This document shows positions 9,010 to 17,853 of a DNA stretch of 64,000 nt, piece by piece. Location of the stretch: contig CAZEDX010000009.1 in assembly GCA_964511015.1 (NCBI GenBank), forward strand, positions 22,932 through 86,931. The letters are read 5' to 3'. The stretch is from FEN-1099 sp964511015 (GTDB lineage: Bacteria; Lernaellota; Lernaellaia; Lernaellales; Lernaellaceae). Each line of letters starts with the position of its first letter. Within the stretch, counting starts at the first letter, position 1. The notes beneath the pieces were generated by a model. The model was given only the letters and a program-made list of their open reading frames with translations, was not told the DNA's origin and made no database searches. Position numbers and translations under genes: made by a program.

Positions 9010-10410
9010 TCAGTCGGACCGGTGCAGCAGCGAAGCGACGCGGTTGACGAAATCGCGCAACACCGCCGGCGACCAGAGATCGCGCACCAACGAGGCGATC
9101 CGCCAGGGCCGGCCGAAGTAGAAAGAGATCGTCGCCCAGATTTGCCACCGCTTGAGCGCTGAAATGGACACATCGCGCAAAGGCAGGCTCGGCCGGTCGT
9201 AGCGGAACGTTTCCCACGAGCCGACCGGCAGCCGGTTTTCGCGCCGCAACTGCTCGGTGGCCGGCGCGCCGGGCAACGGCGTGAAGAGGAAGAACTGGGC
9301 ATGGTGCGCCGGGCTGCGGCGGGCGAAACGCACCGTCGCCTCGAGGTCGGCGCGTTCTTCCGCCGGGTAACCGAGAATGTAGTACGAGTTGATGCGCAAG
9401 CGCGTGACCCGGCGAACCAACTTCATTTTGTCCGCCATCACGGCCAGATCGGTGGCCTTTTGCATGTGGGCCAGAACGCGCAGACTGCCCGACTCGACCG
9501 CCATCGACGCCGCGAAGCAGCCGGCTCGTTCCATCAAGCGCAGCAATGGTTCGTCGAGGCTGTCGATGCGCAGCCCGGTGGCCAGGCAGTCCCACCGCAC
9601 CGGCAGTTGCCGCGACAGCAGCGCGTGACAGAAGCGCTCGACGTGCCGCCGGTTGAGCGAGAAATTGTCGTCGGTGACCGCGAACACGCGCACGCCATGC
9701 GCACGGTGCAACTGCTCCATTTCGTCCACGGCTTTTTCGGCGGAACGGAAACGCAGCTTGCGGCCGGTGATCAGCCGGCCGGCGCAATACGTGCAATCGA
9801 ACGGACAGCCGCGCGAGGTGAGCAAAGGCAAGTGCGGCACCTTGCGAATCGGCGTGGGCCGCGCGAGATAGCCCGGCACCGGGACCGAATTCCACAACGG
9901 TTGATCTAGCGTGTCGAGGTCATCGACAAACGCGCACGGGTTGACACGCGGCCCGGAGTCGTCGCGCCAGATCAGGCCGGGCGCCAGCTCCAGGGACGGC
10001 GAAGCCCGGTCCAGTTCGCGCGCCAGAATCGGCAACCCCAACTCGCCTTCGCCCGCCAGGCCGAAATCTGTCTCCGGAATGTCGTTCCACAGCGATGACA
10101 GCACGCCGGATGGGTGCGGTCCGCCGACGATGGCACGGGCGAGCGGATTGCGGCGTTTGATCTCGCCGATCGCCGCGCGGACGGCGGTGATGCCCAGCGA
10201 GAACAGTTTGAAGCCGACCAGCACCGGGCCGTCGCCAACCAGATCGAGCCCAATGGCGCGGTCCGGGTCGGTTTCCAGCCAACCGTCGCGCACGTCGACG
10301 CGGACCCCGGCGCTGTCCAACGCGCGGGCCAGATAGAGCAGGCCGAGGTCCGGCACCACCGGAAAACCCTTCGGCCCGCTGACAGGCGGACGGATCAACA
10401 CAACTCGCAT
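9010..10410 (-). CDS. Cobalamin-binding radical SAM protein
   Basis: A 466-residue enzyme. The N terminus (RVVLIRPP, then DLGLLYLARAL and AIVGGPHPSGV) is a B12-binding Rossmann-like domain. The radical SAM core follows with the [4Fe-4S] motif Cys202-x3-Cys206-x2-Cys209 (SRGCPFDCTYC). The family includes methylases and ring-forming enzymes, so the substrate cannot be named. I place the start at the ATG at 10410, which begins directly with the first beta strand; an in-frame ATG at 10425 would add MYDTA, and neither has a clear ribosome site. It is upstream of the GT-C gene in the same direction, so a role in a modified glycan or lipid is possible. Confidence 0.85.
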   Translation of the reverse strand: MRVVLIRPPVSGPKGFPVVPDLGLLYLARALDSAGVRVDVRDGWLETDPDRAIGLDLVGDGPVLVGFKLFSLGITAVRAAIGEIKRRNPLARAIVGGPHPSGVLSSLWNDIPETDFGLAGEGELGLPILARELDRASPSLELAPGLIWRDDSGPRVNPCAFVDDLDTLDQPLWNSVPVPGYLARPTPIRKVPHLPLLTSRGCPFDCTYCAGRLITGRKLRFRSAEKAVDEMEQLHRAHGVRVFAVTDDNFSLNRRHVERFCHALLSRQLPVRWDCLATGLRIDSLDEPLLRLMERAGCFAASMAVESGSLRVLAHMQKATDLAVMADKMKLVRRVTRLRINSYYILGYPAEERADLEATVRFARRSPAHHAQFFLFTPLPGAPATEQLRRENRLPVGSWETFRYDRPSLPLRDVSISALKRWQIWATISFYFGRPWRIASLVRDLWSPAVLRDFVNRVASLLHRSD

Positions 10411-10458
10411 GGCGGTATCATACATGAGAACGGGTAACGGCGTAGAGGCGGGCCGGCG

Positions 10459-12777
10459 TCAGAAATCGATTGTGACCCGGGCCGCTTCGTGGGCCCAGAT
10501 GCGCAGCACGCCGCCGCGCAACGACCAATGGACATTACCGTCGCTGGTGATGTTCGGCATTTGACGGCAATACGTGGCAACGAAATTGCCGTTGGCCGGC
10601 AGATCAAAATTCCAGGTGTCGCCATCCCAATCGACCCACACGCGATCGGGGCCGATGAACCACGGCCGTTGTTCGCCGAGCACGAGGTAGTGCCCGCCAT
10701 CGGCGTAGGCGAAGCCGGCGTCGGCATTGGCGTCGGTCGACAGCAGCAAGGTGGTCATGTTGGTGTGGACTTCCGCCATGCCGGTCTCGGCGGCGGTGAA
10801 CTCGAGTGAAGTCGCCGCCGGTTGCGCCAGCACGAACAACGGATCGTCGCTTTCGATGTGCGCCGCCGCGAGGCCGGTGCGGTCGAGCCACGTTATCGTG
10901 CGGGGCGTTTCGTCGGCCGTCAATGAATAAGGCAGGGCCACGCTGATGAGCCGGGCATGCGCTGCCTTCGTCGCCGTGCGGACATCCAACGACGTGTGCT
11001 GTTCCTGCACGTTCCAGGTAAAGCCGTGCACGTTGACGACGGTGTCCAGCTCCACTGTGCCGGTGCTGGCCGCGACATGAACGTCCACCCCGGCGTTGTT
11101 GCGCACCCACCTGCCGCCATCGTCGAGCAATGTAAACGGATAGCCCGAATCGCCGCCCGCCTGGCCGTGCCACAGCACGCCGAAAGTGCGGGCCGTGTCG
11201 GCGACCAGGTCGTCGACCACCACCAGGTAGTCGTGCTCCGGAAAAAAGACCACGCGGTCGATATCCGCCTGGCCGTAGGAGCTGACGCCGCGCACGAAGG
11301 GGGCCGATTCATTGGCCAGTCCGTCGATCAGTGTGGCATCGACCCCGCCCATCTGGGTGATCGCGCTGGGCGCGGGCGGACCACCGCCGTCGACCGTCGG
11401 CAGGTTGTGATGCACGCCGAGCCGAACAGCCTGATGGTCTTCCCATCGGATGTAGCCGGGGTCGATCAGCAGATACTCCCCACGCGCATACAGCGACACG
11501 GAAAGATTGTCGGCGTGTTCGTGACCGCCGCCGGAAGTGCGCGGCTGGCCTTCTTCGGCTAGAAACATCATCCAGGAAGCGGCGGCATCCCAACCGGAAC
11601 GGAAGATGGCCTCGCCGTCGCCGGGCATGATGAAATCCGTCTGGTCCGGCGCTTCGAGAGGCACGGAGTCATCGTAGAAAGCAATGAGTTCGATATTGAG
11701 GTCGGAACAGTGGTTGGCGAACAGCGGCTCGCGTTCGTTGGTCACCCAATCCCAAGCGAGCAGGCCGTCTTGCCACGGGCCGACCAACAGACCGTTGAAG
11801 AAGCCTTCGATGTTCGCGTCGTCGATCGGCGCGTAGCCGCCGTCGGGCATACGAATGCGCACGTACCATTGGCTCATGGCCAGCAGCGCCGGGTTGTCGA
11901 GGGGATTCTGAACTTCGATTTCGCTCCACGAGCAGTTGGGGCCGACCAGGCAGAAATCGCGCTTCAGCAGGGTTTCGTCGGTGCCGACCAGGCGGTCGTA
12001 GGCCAGGAACATCGGCAGGTGTTGCACGGCGCTGTAGGTGCCGTAGTAAGGGCCTTCGCCGTCGGCGCCGTCGGGCGTCAGCATGTAGTCGAACAGCTTG
12101 GTCACGGTTTCGGTGACGCCCAGGTTGAACCACTTGTTGGCGTCGTTGTGCTGATTGATGGTCATGGCTGCGATGGCCAGCGCGGCATTGATCTTGGTGG
12201 AGTGGTTGTTGCGCGAGAACGCCTGCCAGAAGGCGAACTGGTCGAAGTAGTCGGCGTACAGGTTGGAGACGAGTTGGCCGAGCAATGCGGCGATGCCGTC
12301 CAGCCGCGTCTGATCGACCAGGCCGGTGCCGGCCAGAATGTCATACGCCTGACTATAGGCCATGATCGCTTCGGCAATGTGGATATCGTCTTGCAACGGA
12401 ATCAGCAGCGAACCGAAGTCGACCGCCATCACTTCGAGTATGTCCGCCGCCTTGTCGGCCGCGGCCGAATCGTTGTCGATCCAAGCCACGAAGGCGGCGC
12501 TTTTAGCGATGTTGGCATTGCCGTACTCGCGGCCGGCGTTGTACGGATCGGGGATCGTGGGGCTGTAGCCGGCGTTGGCCAGGTTGCGCACGCGTTGCAT
12601 GAGCGTGGTGTACGGGGCGCGCATAATGCGAGTCTGCAACTCGGGCAGATCGCCCGGCCCGAAGATCAGCCGCGGGTAGGTGGTGATTTCCGGGTGCCAC
12701 GGGCCGGTCGGCGGACCGGCGGCCCACGCCGTGGTCGAAATCAGTACAACCAGCAACAACAGCCAACTAGTTTTCAT
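10459..12777 (-). CDS. Secreted heparinase II/III-like protein
   Basis: A 772-residue exported protein. An N-terminal signal peptide (KTSWLLLLVVLISTTAWA) is followed by an all-helical toroid and a beta-sandwich C-terminal half, as in heparinase II/III and alginate lyase families. Recognisable segments are YPRLIFGPGDLPEL near the N terminus, a Tyr/His-rich middle (SGGGHEHADNLSVSLYARG), and HHNLPTVDGGG shortly after. GGHEHAD corresponds to the conserved histidine-containing motif of these polysaccharide lyases. The substrate is unknown. The ATG at 12777 follows a GAGG. It is upstream of the radical SAM gene at 9010 on the same strand and divergent from another radical SAM gene. Confidence 0.8.
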   Translation of the reverse strand: MKTSWLLLLVVLISTTAWAAGPPTGPWHPEITTYPRLIFGPGDLPELQTRIMRAPYTTLMQRVRNLANAGYSPTIPDPYNAGREYGNANIAKSAAFVAWIDNDSAAADKAADILEVMAVDFGSLLIPLQDDIHIAEAIMAYSQAYDILAGTGLVDQTRLDGIAALLGQLVSNLYADYFDQFAFWQAFSRNNHSTKINAALAIAAMTINQHNDANKWFNLGVTETVTKLFDYMLTPDGADGEGPYYGTYSAVQHLPMFLAYDRLVGTDETLLKRDFCLVGPNCSWSEIEVQNPLDNPALLAMSQWYVRIRMPDGGYAPIDDANIEGFFNGLLVGPWQDGLLAWDWVTNEREPLFANHCSDLNIELIAFYDDSVPLEAPDQTDFIMPGDGEAIFRSGWDAAASWMMFLAEEGQPRTSGGGHEHADNLSVSLYARGEYLLIDPGYIRWEDHQAVRLGVHHNLPTVDGGGPPAPSAITQMGGVDATLIDGLANESAPFVRGVSSYGQADIDRVVFFPEHDYLVVVDDLVADTARTFGVLWHGQAGGDSGYPFTLLDDGGRWVRNNAGVDVHVAASTGTVELDTVVNVHGFTWNVQEQHTSLDVRTATKAAHARLISVALPYSLTADETPRTITWLDRTGLAAAHIESDDPLFVLAQPAATSLEFTAAETGMAEVHTNMTTLLLSTDANADAGFAYADGGHYLVLGEQRPWFIGPDRVWVDWDGDTWNFDLPANGNFVATYCRQMPNITSDGNVHWSLRGGVLRIWAHEAARVTIDF

Positions 12778-12924
12778 GGTTGCGCCTCGTGGGGATCGAA
12801 TCATCCAAGGCGAGCTTAGCGAAAAACGGCGGCGGATGCCACAAGTACAGCCGCCGGTGCGCCGCTTGTCACCTCGCCGCCGGGACACCATAATTGCGCC
12901 TCCGAGGCCACCCGAGGAGGCGAC

Positions 12925-14664
12925 GTGTTTGTCCGGCCCGATCTGGTTCTAATGCACGCTCCCAGCGTATATGACTTCCGGCGCAAGACCATTCTCTATG
13001 GCCCGATTGCGGATGTGATTCCATCATTGCCGGTATACGAAATGTACCCGGTCGGCTTCACCACCATTGCCGAATACCTACTCTCGCTGGGGTTTGAAAC
13101 CCGGGTGGTCAATCTGGCCTATCGCATGTTGGCCTCGGACCGGTTCGACGCCGAGCGCATGATCGCGCGCCTGCGGCCGCGGCGGGCGTTCGGGGTGGAT
13201 CTGCACTGGCTGCCGCACGCGCACGGCGCGGTTGAGGTGGCGCGGCTGGCCAAGAAGCACCATCCGGACACGCCGGTGCTGGTCGGCGGCTGGGCATCGA
13301 CGTATTTCCACCGCGAGCTGATCGAACTCGACTGCTTCGATTACGTTTTCCGCGGCGACTCGACCGAGATCCCGGTCGGTATGTTGATGCGCGCCCTAGC
13401 CGACGGCGACACCAGTGACGCCCGGTTGGCGGCCATCCCGAATCTGACCTGGAAAGACCGCGGCGGCCAGACGCGCGTCAACGAACTGACCAACGTGCCC
13501 GAGGTGCTCGACCGTTGGGGCAACAACTACCTCAACATGTTTAAAATGAGCGTCAAGTTTGGCTCGATCGGTTCGCAGATTCCGTTCCACGACTGGTGGA
13601 CGTACCCGATCACCGCGGTGATGACCTGCCGCGGCTGCAAACAGAACTGCGCCATTTGCGGCGGCGCCGGTCCGGCGGTGAGGGGTTATGCCTCGCGCAA
13701 TTGCACCGCGTTCCGGCCGGCCGAACTGATCGTCCGCGATCTGGCGCGGCTGGCGCGGCACACCAGCGGGCCGCTGTTCCTGATCGGCGACCTGAACCAG
13801 GGCCCGCCGGGTTACGCCGACACGATCCTGGCCGGGTTGAAGCGTCACCGCGTGCGCAACAACGTGATCATCGAGCTATTCGACGGTGCGCCGCCGTCGT
13901 ACTTCCGGCAGATCAGCGACAGCGTGCCGCACTTCAATTTCGAGATGAGCCCCGAAACGCACGATGAAACCATCCGGCGACGGGGTGGCAAACGTTACAG
14001 CAACGACGACGTGGTGAGCGCGGTGCACCATGCGCTTGCCAACGGCGCGGGCAAGTTCGACCTGTATTTCATGATCGGCCTGTCGGGCCAGACGCCGGCG
14101 TCGGTGCTCGACACGGTCGAATGGGCCGGCGAATTGATGGACCGTTTCGACCGGCGGCTGGCGCTGTTCATCAGCCCGCTGGCGCCGTTCCTGGATCCGG
14201 GTTCGCTGGCGTACGAGAATCCGGACAAGTACGGCTATCGCATCCTGTTCAAGGATTTCGCCTCGTATCGCGACGCCATTTCCGGTCCCACCTGGAAGCA
14301 GGCCTTGAACTACGAAACCAACTGGATGACACGCGACCAACTCGTCGACGTGACCTACCAGGCCGGGCGGCGGCTGAACCGGTTGAAGTTCGAGAAGGGG
14401 CGCATCGACAAACACACCTATCAATATGTGGACGGGCGGATCGGGCGGGCCGTCGATCTGATGGCGCTGTTCGACCGGCTGGTGGCCAGCGGCGACCCGG
14501 AGTTGATCGAACGCGAACGCGCGCGGTTGAAGCAGGCGGCCGACGAGGCGAGCACCGACACCGTCAACGCACCGCACGAGATCAAATGGCGCGTCCTGGG
14601 GCGGAACTTCAACTACTTCGCCATTGCGCGCGACATGTTTTTGGGCGAGAAGGACTTGGACTGA
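12925..14664 (+). CDS. TIGR04190-like B12-binding radical SAM protein
   Basis: A 579-residue protein whose opening (RPDLVLMHAPSVYDFRR, then ILYGPIADVIPS and YEMYPVGF) resembles the TIGR04190 group of B12-binding/radical SAM proteins of unknown function. The cluster motif is Cys238-x3-Cys242-x2-Cys245 (CRGCKQNCAIC, which has an extra upstream Cys235). The GTG start at 12925 is fixed by a textbook GAGGAGG four bases before it. It diverges from the heparinase-like gene (147 bases between starts) and its stop abuts the next gene, so it is probably cotranscribed with the secreted Asp-tailed protein. Confidence 0.85.
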   Translation: MFVRPDLVLMHAPSVYDFRRKTILYGPIADVIPSLPVYEMYPVGFTTIAEYLLSLGFETRVVNLAYRMLASDRFDAERMIARLRPRRAFGVDLHWLPHAHGAVEVARLAKKHHPDTPVLVGGWASTYFHRELIELDCFDYVFRGDSTEIPVGMLMRALADGDTSDARLAAIPNLTWKDRGGQTRVNELTNVPEVLDRWGNNYLNMFKMSVKFGSIGSQIPFHDWWTYPITAVMTCRGCKQNCAICGGAGPAVRGYASRNCTAFRPAELIVRDLARLARHTSGPLFLIGDLNQGPPGYADTILAGLKRHRVRNNVIIELFDGAPPSYFRQISDSVPHFNFEMSPETHDETIRRRGGKRYSNDDVVSAVHHALANGAGKFDLYFMIGLSGQTPASVLDTVEWAGELMDRFDRRLALFISPLAPFLDPGSLAYENPDKYGYRILFKDFASYRDAISGPTWKQALNYETNWMTRDQLVDVTYQAGRRLNRLKFEKGRIDKHTYQYVDGRIGRAVDLMALFDRLVASGDPELIERERARLKQAADEASTDTVNAPHEIKWRVLGRNFNYFAIARDMFLGEKDLD

Positions 14665-14688
14665 GTGTTGGGAAAGCGGGAGTCTGCT

Positions 14689-16287
14689 ATGAAATTCCTG
14701 GGGACGTTGTTGGCGGCGGTGATTGTGTTGGCCGCAGTGCCGGTCGGCGCGGAGGACTTTGACCCCTATCTGTCGCAGAAGGCGGCGGAGTACACGGCCT
14801 GGCTGCAGCAATGGCATTCTACCGGACTGGGCGGCGTGTCGGACGTGGTGTTCACCGACGAATCCCGCACCGAACTGTACCGCACGTGGGGCAGCGGCGA
14901 CAGCGGCGACTGGACGGGCACCTACCTGGTTACCCAGGCGATCCGGTATGCGATCACCGGCGAGCAGAACGCGCGCGATGAAGTGCTGCGCATCGCCAAC
15001 TATATGCATATTCTCAAGGACATCACCGGCGATCCGGGCTACCTGGCCCGCTACGCCGCGCCCAACCAGGCGCCGTGGAACGTCGAGTCGCAGGGCGCCG
15101 ACAACTTCTACCTGGGCGAAGGTGTCTACGACGGCTATTTCTGGCTCGGCCACAACGTGCGCGACAAGTACATCACCTGGTTCTGGGGCCTCTCCTGGGC
15201 CTACGAAACGGTCGATGACGCCGATATGCGCGAGACGATCCGGCAGGATTTCCGCGATGTCATCCTGACCCTCAAAGACAACGACTGGACGATCATCGAC
15301 CCCTGGGGCGGCGTGTATTCCGCGGCGAAGATCCTGCCCGATATTCGTCTATCGATTCTCGTGCAAGCCGCGACGGTGATTGACGAGCCCGAGTTCTGGC
15401 AACTGCTTGACGAGGAATACGAGAAAAACGAAGCCGCGCTATGGCTGACGACCATCGCGTTTTTCAACCGGTACATGGACTACTACGCGTTCATCAACAA
15501 CTATTCGAACTCGCAGCCGTTGTACCGCTGGTGGCCCGACCGCCGGCGGCTGGAACACCTGTTCCAGGTGTGGAATGTCAATGTGCGGGCATGGTCGAAC
15601 GACGGCCACAACCCGTTTTTCGACGCGGTCTATTATCAGGTCTGTTTGCGCTTGGGCACCTGCGAGGCGGACGAGTTGACGGCCATCGAAGCCGACGCCT
15701 ACCAGAGCTTGGTCGACATGAACGAGGCGCCGAACTACCAGCGGGCCTATACCTGCACAGAAATGCCGCTAGACCCGTTCTCGGTCTGGGCCGACGAATT
15801 CCTGACCAACAATCCCTGGATCGGCGAGTTGACCGGCATCGATATCGACCCCCAGACTCTCGACGCCCACGAGGTGTGGGACCGTTGCTGGGATTCGGTG
15901 CTTTGGGAACGCAGCCCGTACCATACCTCATGCAACTACGGCGACGACCCAACCCATACTACGCACGGGGTGGACTACCTGATCGGCTACTGGCTCGGCG
16001 TGTACTACGGCATCTTGCCCGGCGATGGGCCCTATGGCGACGACGACCCAACGGACGATGACACCGTCGACGATGACGTGGTCGACGACGATACCGCGGA
16101 TGACGACGCCGCCGACGATGACAGCGTCGATGATGATGCCGTCGACGACGACACTGTCGATGACGATACTGCCGATGATGATCTGTCGGATGACGATGCC
16201 GTCGACGACGACGCCGCCGCGGATGATGATTCGTCGGATGACGACGCCGACGACGATGACAACGACGACGGTGGTTGTGGTTGCTGA
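14689..16287 (+). CDS. Secreted helical protein with Asp-rich tail ending CGC
   Basis: A 532-residue exported protein of unknown function. A signal peptide (residues 1-20, ending PVGA) precedes a domain of about 430 residues rich in Trp, Tyr and helices (TWGSGDSGDWTGTYLVTQA, GLSWAYETVDDADM), consistent with an alpha/alpha barrel of carbohydrate-active or similar enzymes. From about residue 450 the chain becomes a low-complexity Asp tail with scattered Thr, Val and Ala, closing in DDGGCGC. No membrane helix follows the tail, so it is not a PEP-CTERM or MYXO-CTERM type signal. The ATG at 14689 has GGGAG upstream; an in-frame GTG at 14665 would spoil the signal peptide. Confidence 0.75.
   Translation: MKFLGTLLAAVIVLAAVPVGAEDFDPYLSQKAAEYTAWLQQWHSTGLGGVSDVVFTDESRTELYRTWGSGDSGDWTGTYLVTQAIRYAITGEQNARDEVLRIANYMHILKDITGDPGYLARYAAPNQAPWNVESQGADNFYLGEGVYDGYFWLGHNVRDKYITWFWGLSWAYETVDDADMRETIRQDFRDVILTLKDNDWTIIDPWGGVYSAAKILPDIRLSILVQAATVIDEPEFWQLLDEEYEKNEAALWLTTIAFFNRYMDYYAFINNYSNSQPLYRWWPDRRRLEHLFQVWNVNVRAWSNDGHNPFFDAVYYQVCLRLGTCEADELTAIEADAYQSLVDMNEAPNYQRAYTCTEMPLDPFSVWADEFLTNNPWIGELTGIDIDPQTLDAHEVWDRCWDSVLWERSPYHTSCNYGDDPTHTTHGVDYLIGYWLGVYYGILPGDGPYGDDDPTDDDTVDDDVVDDDTADDDAADDDSVDDDAVDDDTVDDDTADDDLSDDDAVDDDAAADDDSSDDDADDDDNDDGGCGC
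16036..16275 (+). repeat. GAC/GAT codon repeat encoding Asp-rich tail
   Basis: About 240 bases of imperfect trinucleotide repeat (GAC, GAT with GTC, GCC, ACC interruptions) encode the Asp tail. Similar tracts occur at 18263-18391 and 35729-35896 in other exported proteins. Confidence 0.85.
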
Positions 16288-16300
16288 CCAAGGGGGTCAG
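16284..16300. terminator. Short hairpin between convergent genes
   Basis: CTGACC (16284-16289) and GGTCAG (16295-16300) can pair across a 5-base loop. The stop codons of the two convergent genes fall inside it. There is no long T run, so termination activity is uncertain. Confidence 0.3.
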
Positions 16301-16635
16301 TCTTTGCCGAAGATGACCTCCGGCTGAGCCCACACTTTCGCCAACGAGCGAATTTCCGCCATGGATTTCCAATACTTGTCGAGGGCTTTGCGCCCGGCGT
16401 CGGTGAGCCGATACGACGTATGCGGCGCCCTGCCGACGATGCTCTTGCGCACCTCGACATAGCCCACGGCCTCCAGCCGGGCGATGTGAATCGACAGGTT
16501 GCCGTGCGTCAGTTCAAGGGTTCGTTGCACCGATGCAAAATCGGCCTCATTCACCCCCGAAAGTAGCGAGAGAATGCACAGCCGAGCCGGTTCGTGTACC
16601 ACGCGATCGACGTTGCTTGCAGACCGCTTACCCAT
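16297..16635 (-). CDS. Winged-helix (ArsR/HTH_34-like) transcriptional regulator
   Basis: A 112-residue DNA-binding protein. A helical start (VDRVVHEPARLCILSLLSG) leads to a winged helix-turn-helix with recognition helix around LTHGNLSIHIARLEAVGYV and wing VRKSIVGRAPHTSYRLT. This resembles the HTH_34 group of ArsR-like repressors that lack a fused sensor domain. No metal-binding Cys pair is visible, so a metal sensor role is unlikely. It is divergent from rplS, and an AT-rich inverted repeat about 115-150 bases upstream of its start is a candidate operator. The regulated genes are unknown. Confidence 0.8.
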   Translation of the reverse strand: MGKRSASNVDRVVHEPARLCILSLLSGVNEADFASVQRTLELTHGNLSIHIARLEAVGYVEVRKSIVGRAPHTSYRLTDAGRKALDKYWKSMAEIRSLAKVWAQPEVIFGKD

Positions 16636-16731
16636 CTAACCTCATCTTGCCGCCAAGTAGTACCGTACCCCCGCTGGTGATCGGCGTCAGTCGTGGCCGT
16701 TTCCAATTGACAGACGTTCTTTTTCTCGCGA

Positions 16732-16784
16732 TTGCCCGTTGCGTCTTTTGGTTTGTAATATAAATTAGTTTGCATTACAAACTA
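16732..16784. promoter_or_regulatory. AT-rich operator-like inverted repeats over a promoter
   Basis: Two nested inverted repeats lie here: GTTTGTAAT (16751-16759) with ATTACAAAC (16774-16782), and TAGTTTG (16766-16772) with CAAACTA (16778-16784), both perfect. They overlap a possible promoter on the plus strand, TTGCCC (16732-16737), an 18-base spacer and TAATAT (16756-16761). The position between a winged-helix repressor gene and rplS suggests autoregulation, but binding is inference. Confidence 0.5.
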
Positions 16785-16919
16785 GGCAATGTCAAGAACG
16801 TCCTCTTCGGTATTTGCGTTGTAGAGCAGTATTATTGCGAAAATCGAGGTATGGCGCGGCGCCTTGTGGGACTGTCCAATCGCTTCGAAACAGGGGCTTT
16901 GCCATCGGGAAATTCGGGC

Positions 16920-16948
16920 TTGACAACATCGCTTGGTTCGTTGATATT
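16920..16948 (+). promoter_or_regulatory. rplS promoter candidate
   Basis: A perfect TTGACA (16920-16925) is followed after 17 bases by GATATT (16943-16948, four of six matches). Transcription would start about 25 bases before the rplS ATG, giving a short leader with the AAGGGGTAAGG ribosome site. Confidence 0.6.
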
Positions 16949-16979
16949 TACGGCCTCTTTTTGGCAAAGGGGTAAGGTG

Positions 16980-17327
16980 ATGAGCGCGATTACGACTTTC
17001 GAGAAAGCACAGATCAAACCGGATCTTCCCGCGTTTGAGGTTGGCGATACGGTTCGCGTCAGCTTGCGTATCAAAGAAGGCGACAAAGAGCGCCTGCAGC
17101 CGTTCGAGGGCCAGGTCATTTCCATCCGCCGTCACGGCTCGCGCAGCAGCTTCATTGTGCGGAAGATCAGCTACGGCGTCGGCGTTGAGCGCATTATCCC
17201 GTTCTATACGCCGGTGCTGGAAAGCCTGAAGGTGGTTCGCCACGGCGACGTGCGCCGGGCCAAGTTGTACTACCTCCGCGAAAAGACAGGCAAAGCGGCT
17301 CGCATTCGCGAGAAGCAGGACTGGTAA
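16980..17327 (+). CDS. rplS: 50S ribosomal protein L19
   Basis: L19 sits at the interface of the 30S and 50S subunits. The 115-residue product has the expected length and core: PAFEVGDTVRVSLRIKEGD, RLQPFEGQVISIRRHG, SFIVRKISYGVGVERIIPFY and RRAKLYYLREKTGKAARI. I chose the ATG at 16980, which has AAGG upstream and begins where L19 homology starts; the frame stays open to 16770 but that extension is not L19-like. The gene stands alone with its own promoter and terminator, unlike the common rpsP-rimM-trmD-rplS order. Confidence 0.97.
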   Translation: MSAITTFEKAQIKPDLPAFEVGDTVRVSLRIKEGDKERLQPFEGQVISIRRHGSRSSFIVRKISYGVGVERIIPFYTPVLESLKVVRHGDVRRAKLYYLREKTGKAARIREKQDW

Positions 17328-17351
17328 ACCAGACCGTCCTCATGTCGACCA

Positions 17352-17380
17352 GTCCCCCCGGCAACCGGGGGGACTTTTTT
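17352..17380 (+). terminator. Rho-independent terminator of rplS
   Basis: GTCCCCCCGG pairs with CCGGGGGGAC across a short CAA loop and is followed directly by six T. This is a textbook intrinsic terminator 25 bases after the rplS stop. Confidence 0.92.
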
Positions 17381-17498
17381 GTTAACCCCGGACGGCAGAC
17401 TACCGATTTTTCTTGTGCCAACCACGAGCCAAGGTATAATCACCAAAAACGAGGGTTGGCTTCTCGGAACCTAAACGAAAGGAAGAGGGAGGATTTCT

Positions 17499-17831
17499 AT
17501 GGGCGCGATTGGTGGCATTCTCTATCTAGCGGTAATCGTCTTGTTAATTGTTTCGATGTGGAAGATCTTTGTCAAAGCGGGACAGCCCGGCTGGGCGTCG
17601 ATCATTCCGATCTACAACCTGATTGTTTTGTTGCAGATCGTGCGCAAGCCGATTTGGTGGATCGTCTTGATGCTAATCCCGATTGTCAACCTCATCATCA
17701 TGATCATTCTGAGCATCGAACTGGCTAAGGTGTTCGGGAAAAGCACTGGTTTCGGTATCGGGCTGGCGCTGCTCGGTATTATTTTCTTCCCGATTTTGGC
17801 CTTTGGTGACGCGACCTATCAGGCTGCCTAA
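17499..17831 (+). CDS. DUF5684 small membrane protein
   Basis: A 110-residue inner-membrane protein with about four hydrophobic helices. The sequence WKIFVKAGQPGWASIIPIYN and the repeated I/L-rich helices around ELAKVFGKSTGFGIGLALLG match DUF5684, a widespread family of unknown function. An AGGGAGG ribosome site lies upstream of the ATG. The gene is monocistronic, between the rplS terminator and its own terminator at 17854. Base composition is slightly less GC-rich than its neighbours, as expected for a membrane protein rich in Ile and Phe. Confidence 0.85.
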   Translation: MGAIGGILYLAVIVLLIVSMWKIFVKAGQPGWASIIPIYNLIVLLQIVRKPIWWIVLMLIPIVNLIIMIILSIELAKVFGKSTGFGIGLALLGIIFFPILAFGDATYQAA

Positions 17832-17853
17832 CACCGTTCCGACGGCACACAAC

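Larger units (their letters stand above)
16636..16979. other. 344-base intergenic region upstream of rplS
   Basis: This divergent region holds the operator-like repeats near 16751-16784 and the rplS promoter near 16920. The rest (16785-16919) shows no gene I can support: an in-frame extension of rplS exists but lacks L19-like sequence. Confidence 0.7.

Noticed and set aside
11710..12819. Plus-strand frame of 369 codons opposite the heparinase-like gene
   Set aside because: Shadow frame; the opposite strand has a signal peptide and family motifs.
13876..15153. Long minus-strand open frame (425 codons) across the radical SAM and Asp-tailed genes
   Set aside because: It lies antisense to two well-supported genes, has no ribosome site and encodes Val/Arg/His/Gln-rich sequence typical of GC-rich shadow frames.
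16036..16275. CRISPR-like or satellite array
   Set aside because: The period is three bases and the reading frame is kept, so it is coding low complexity; no spacer-repeat structure exists.
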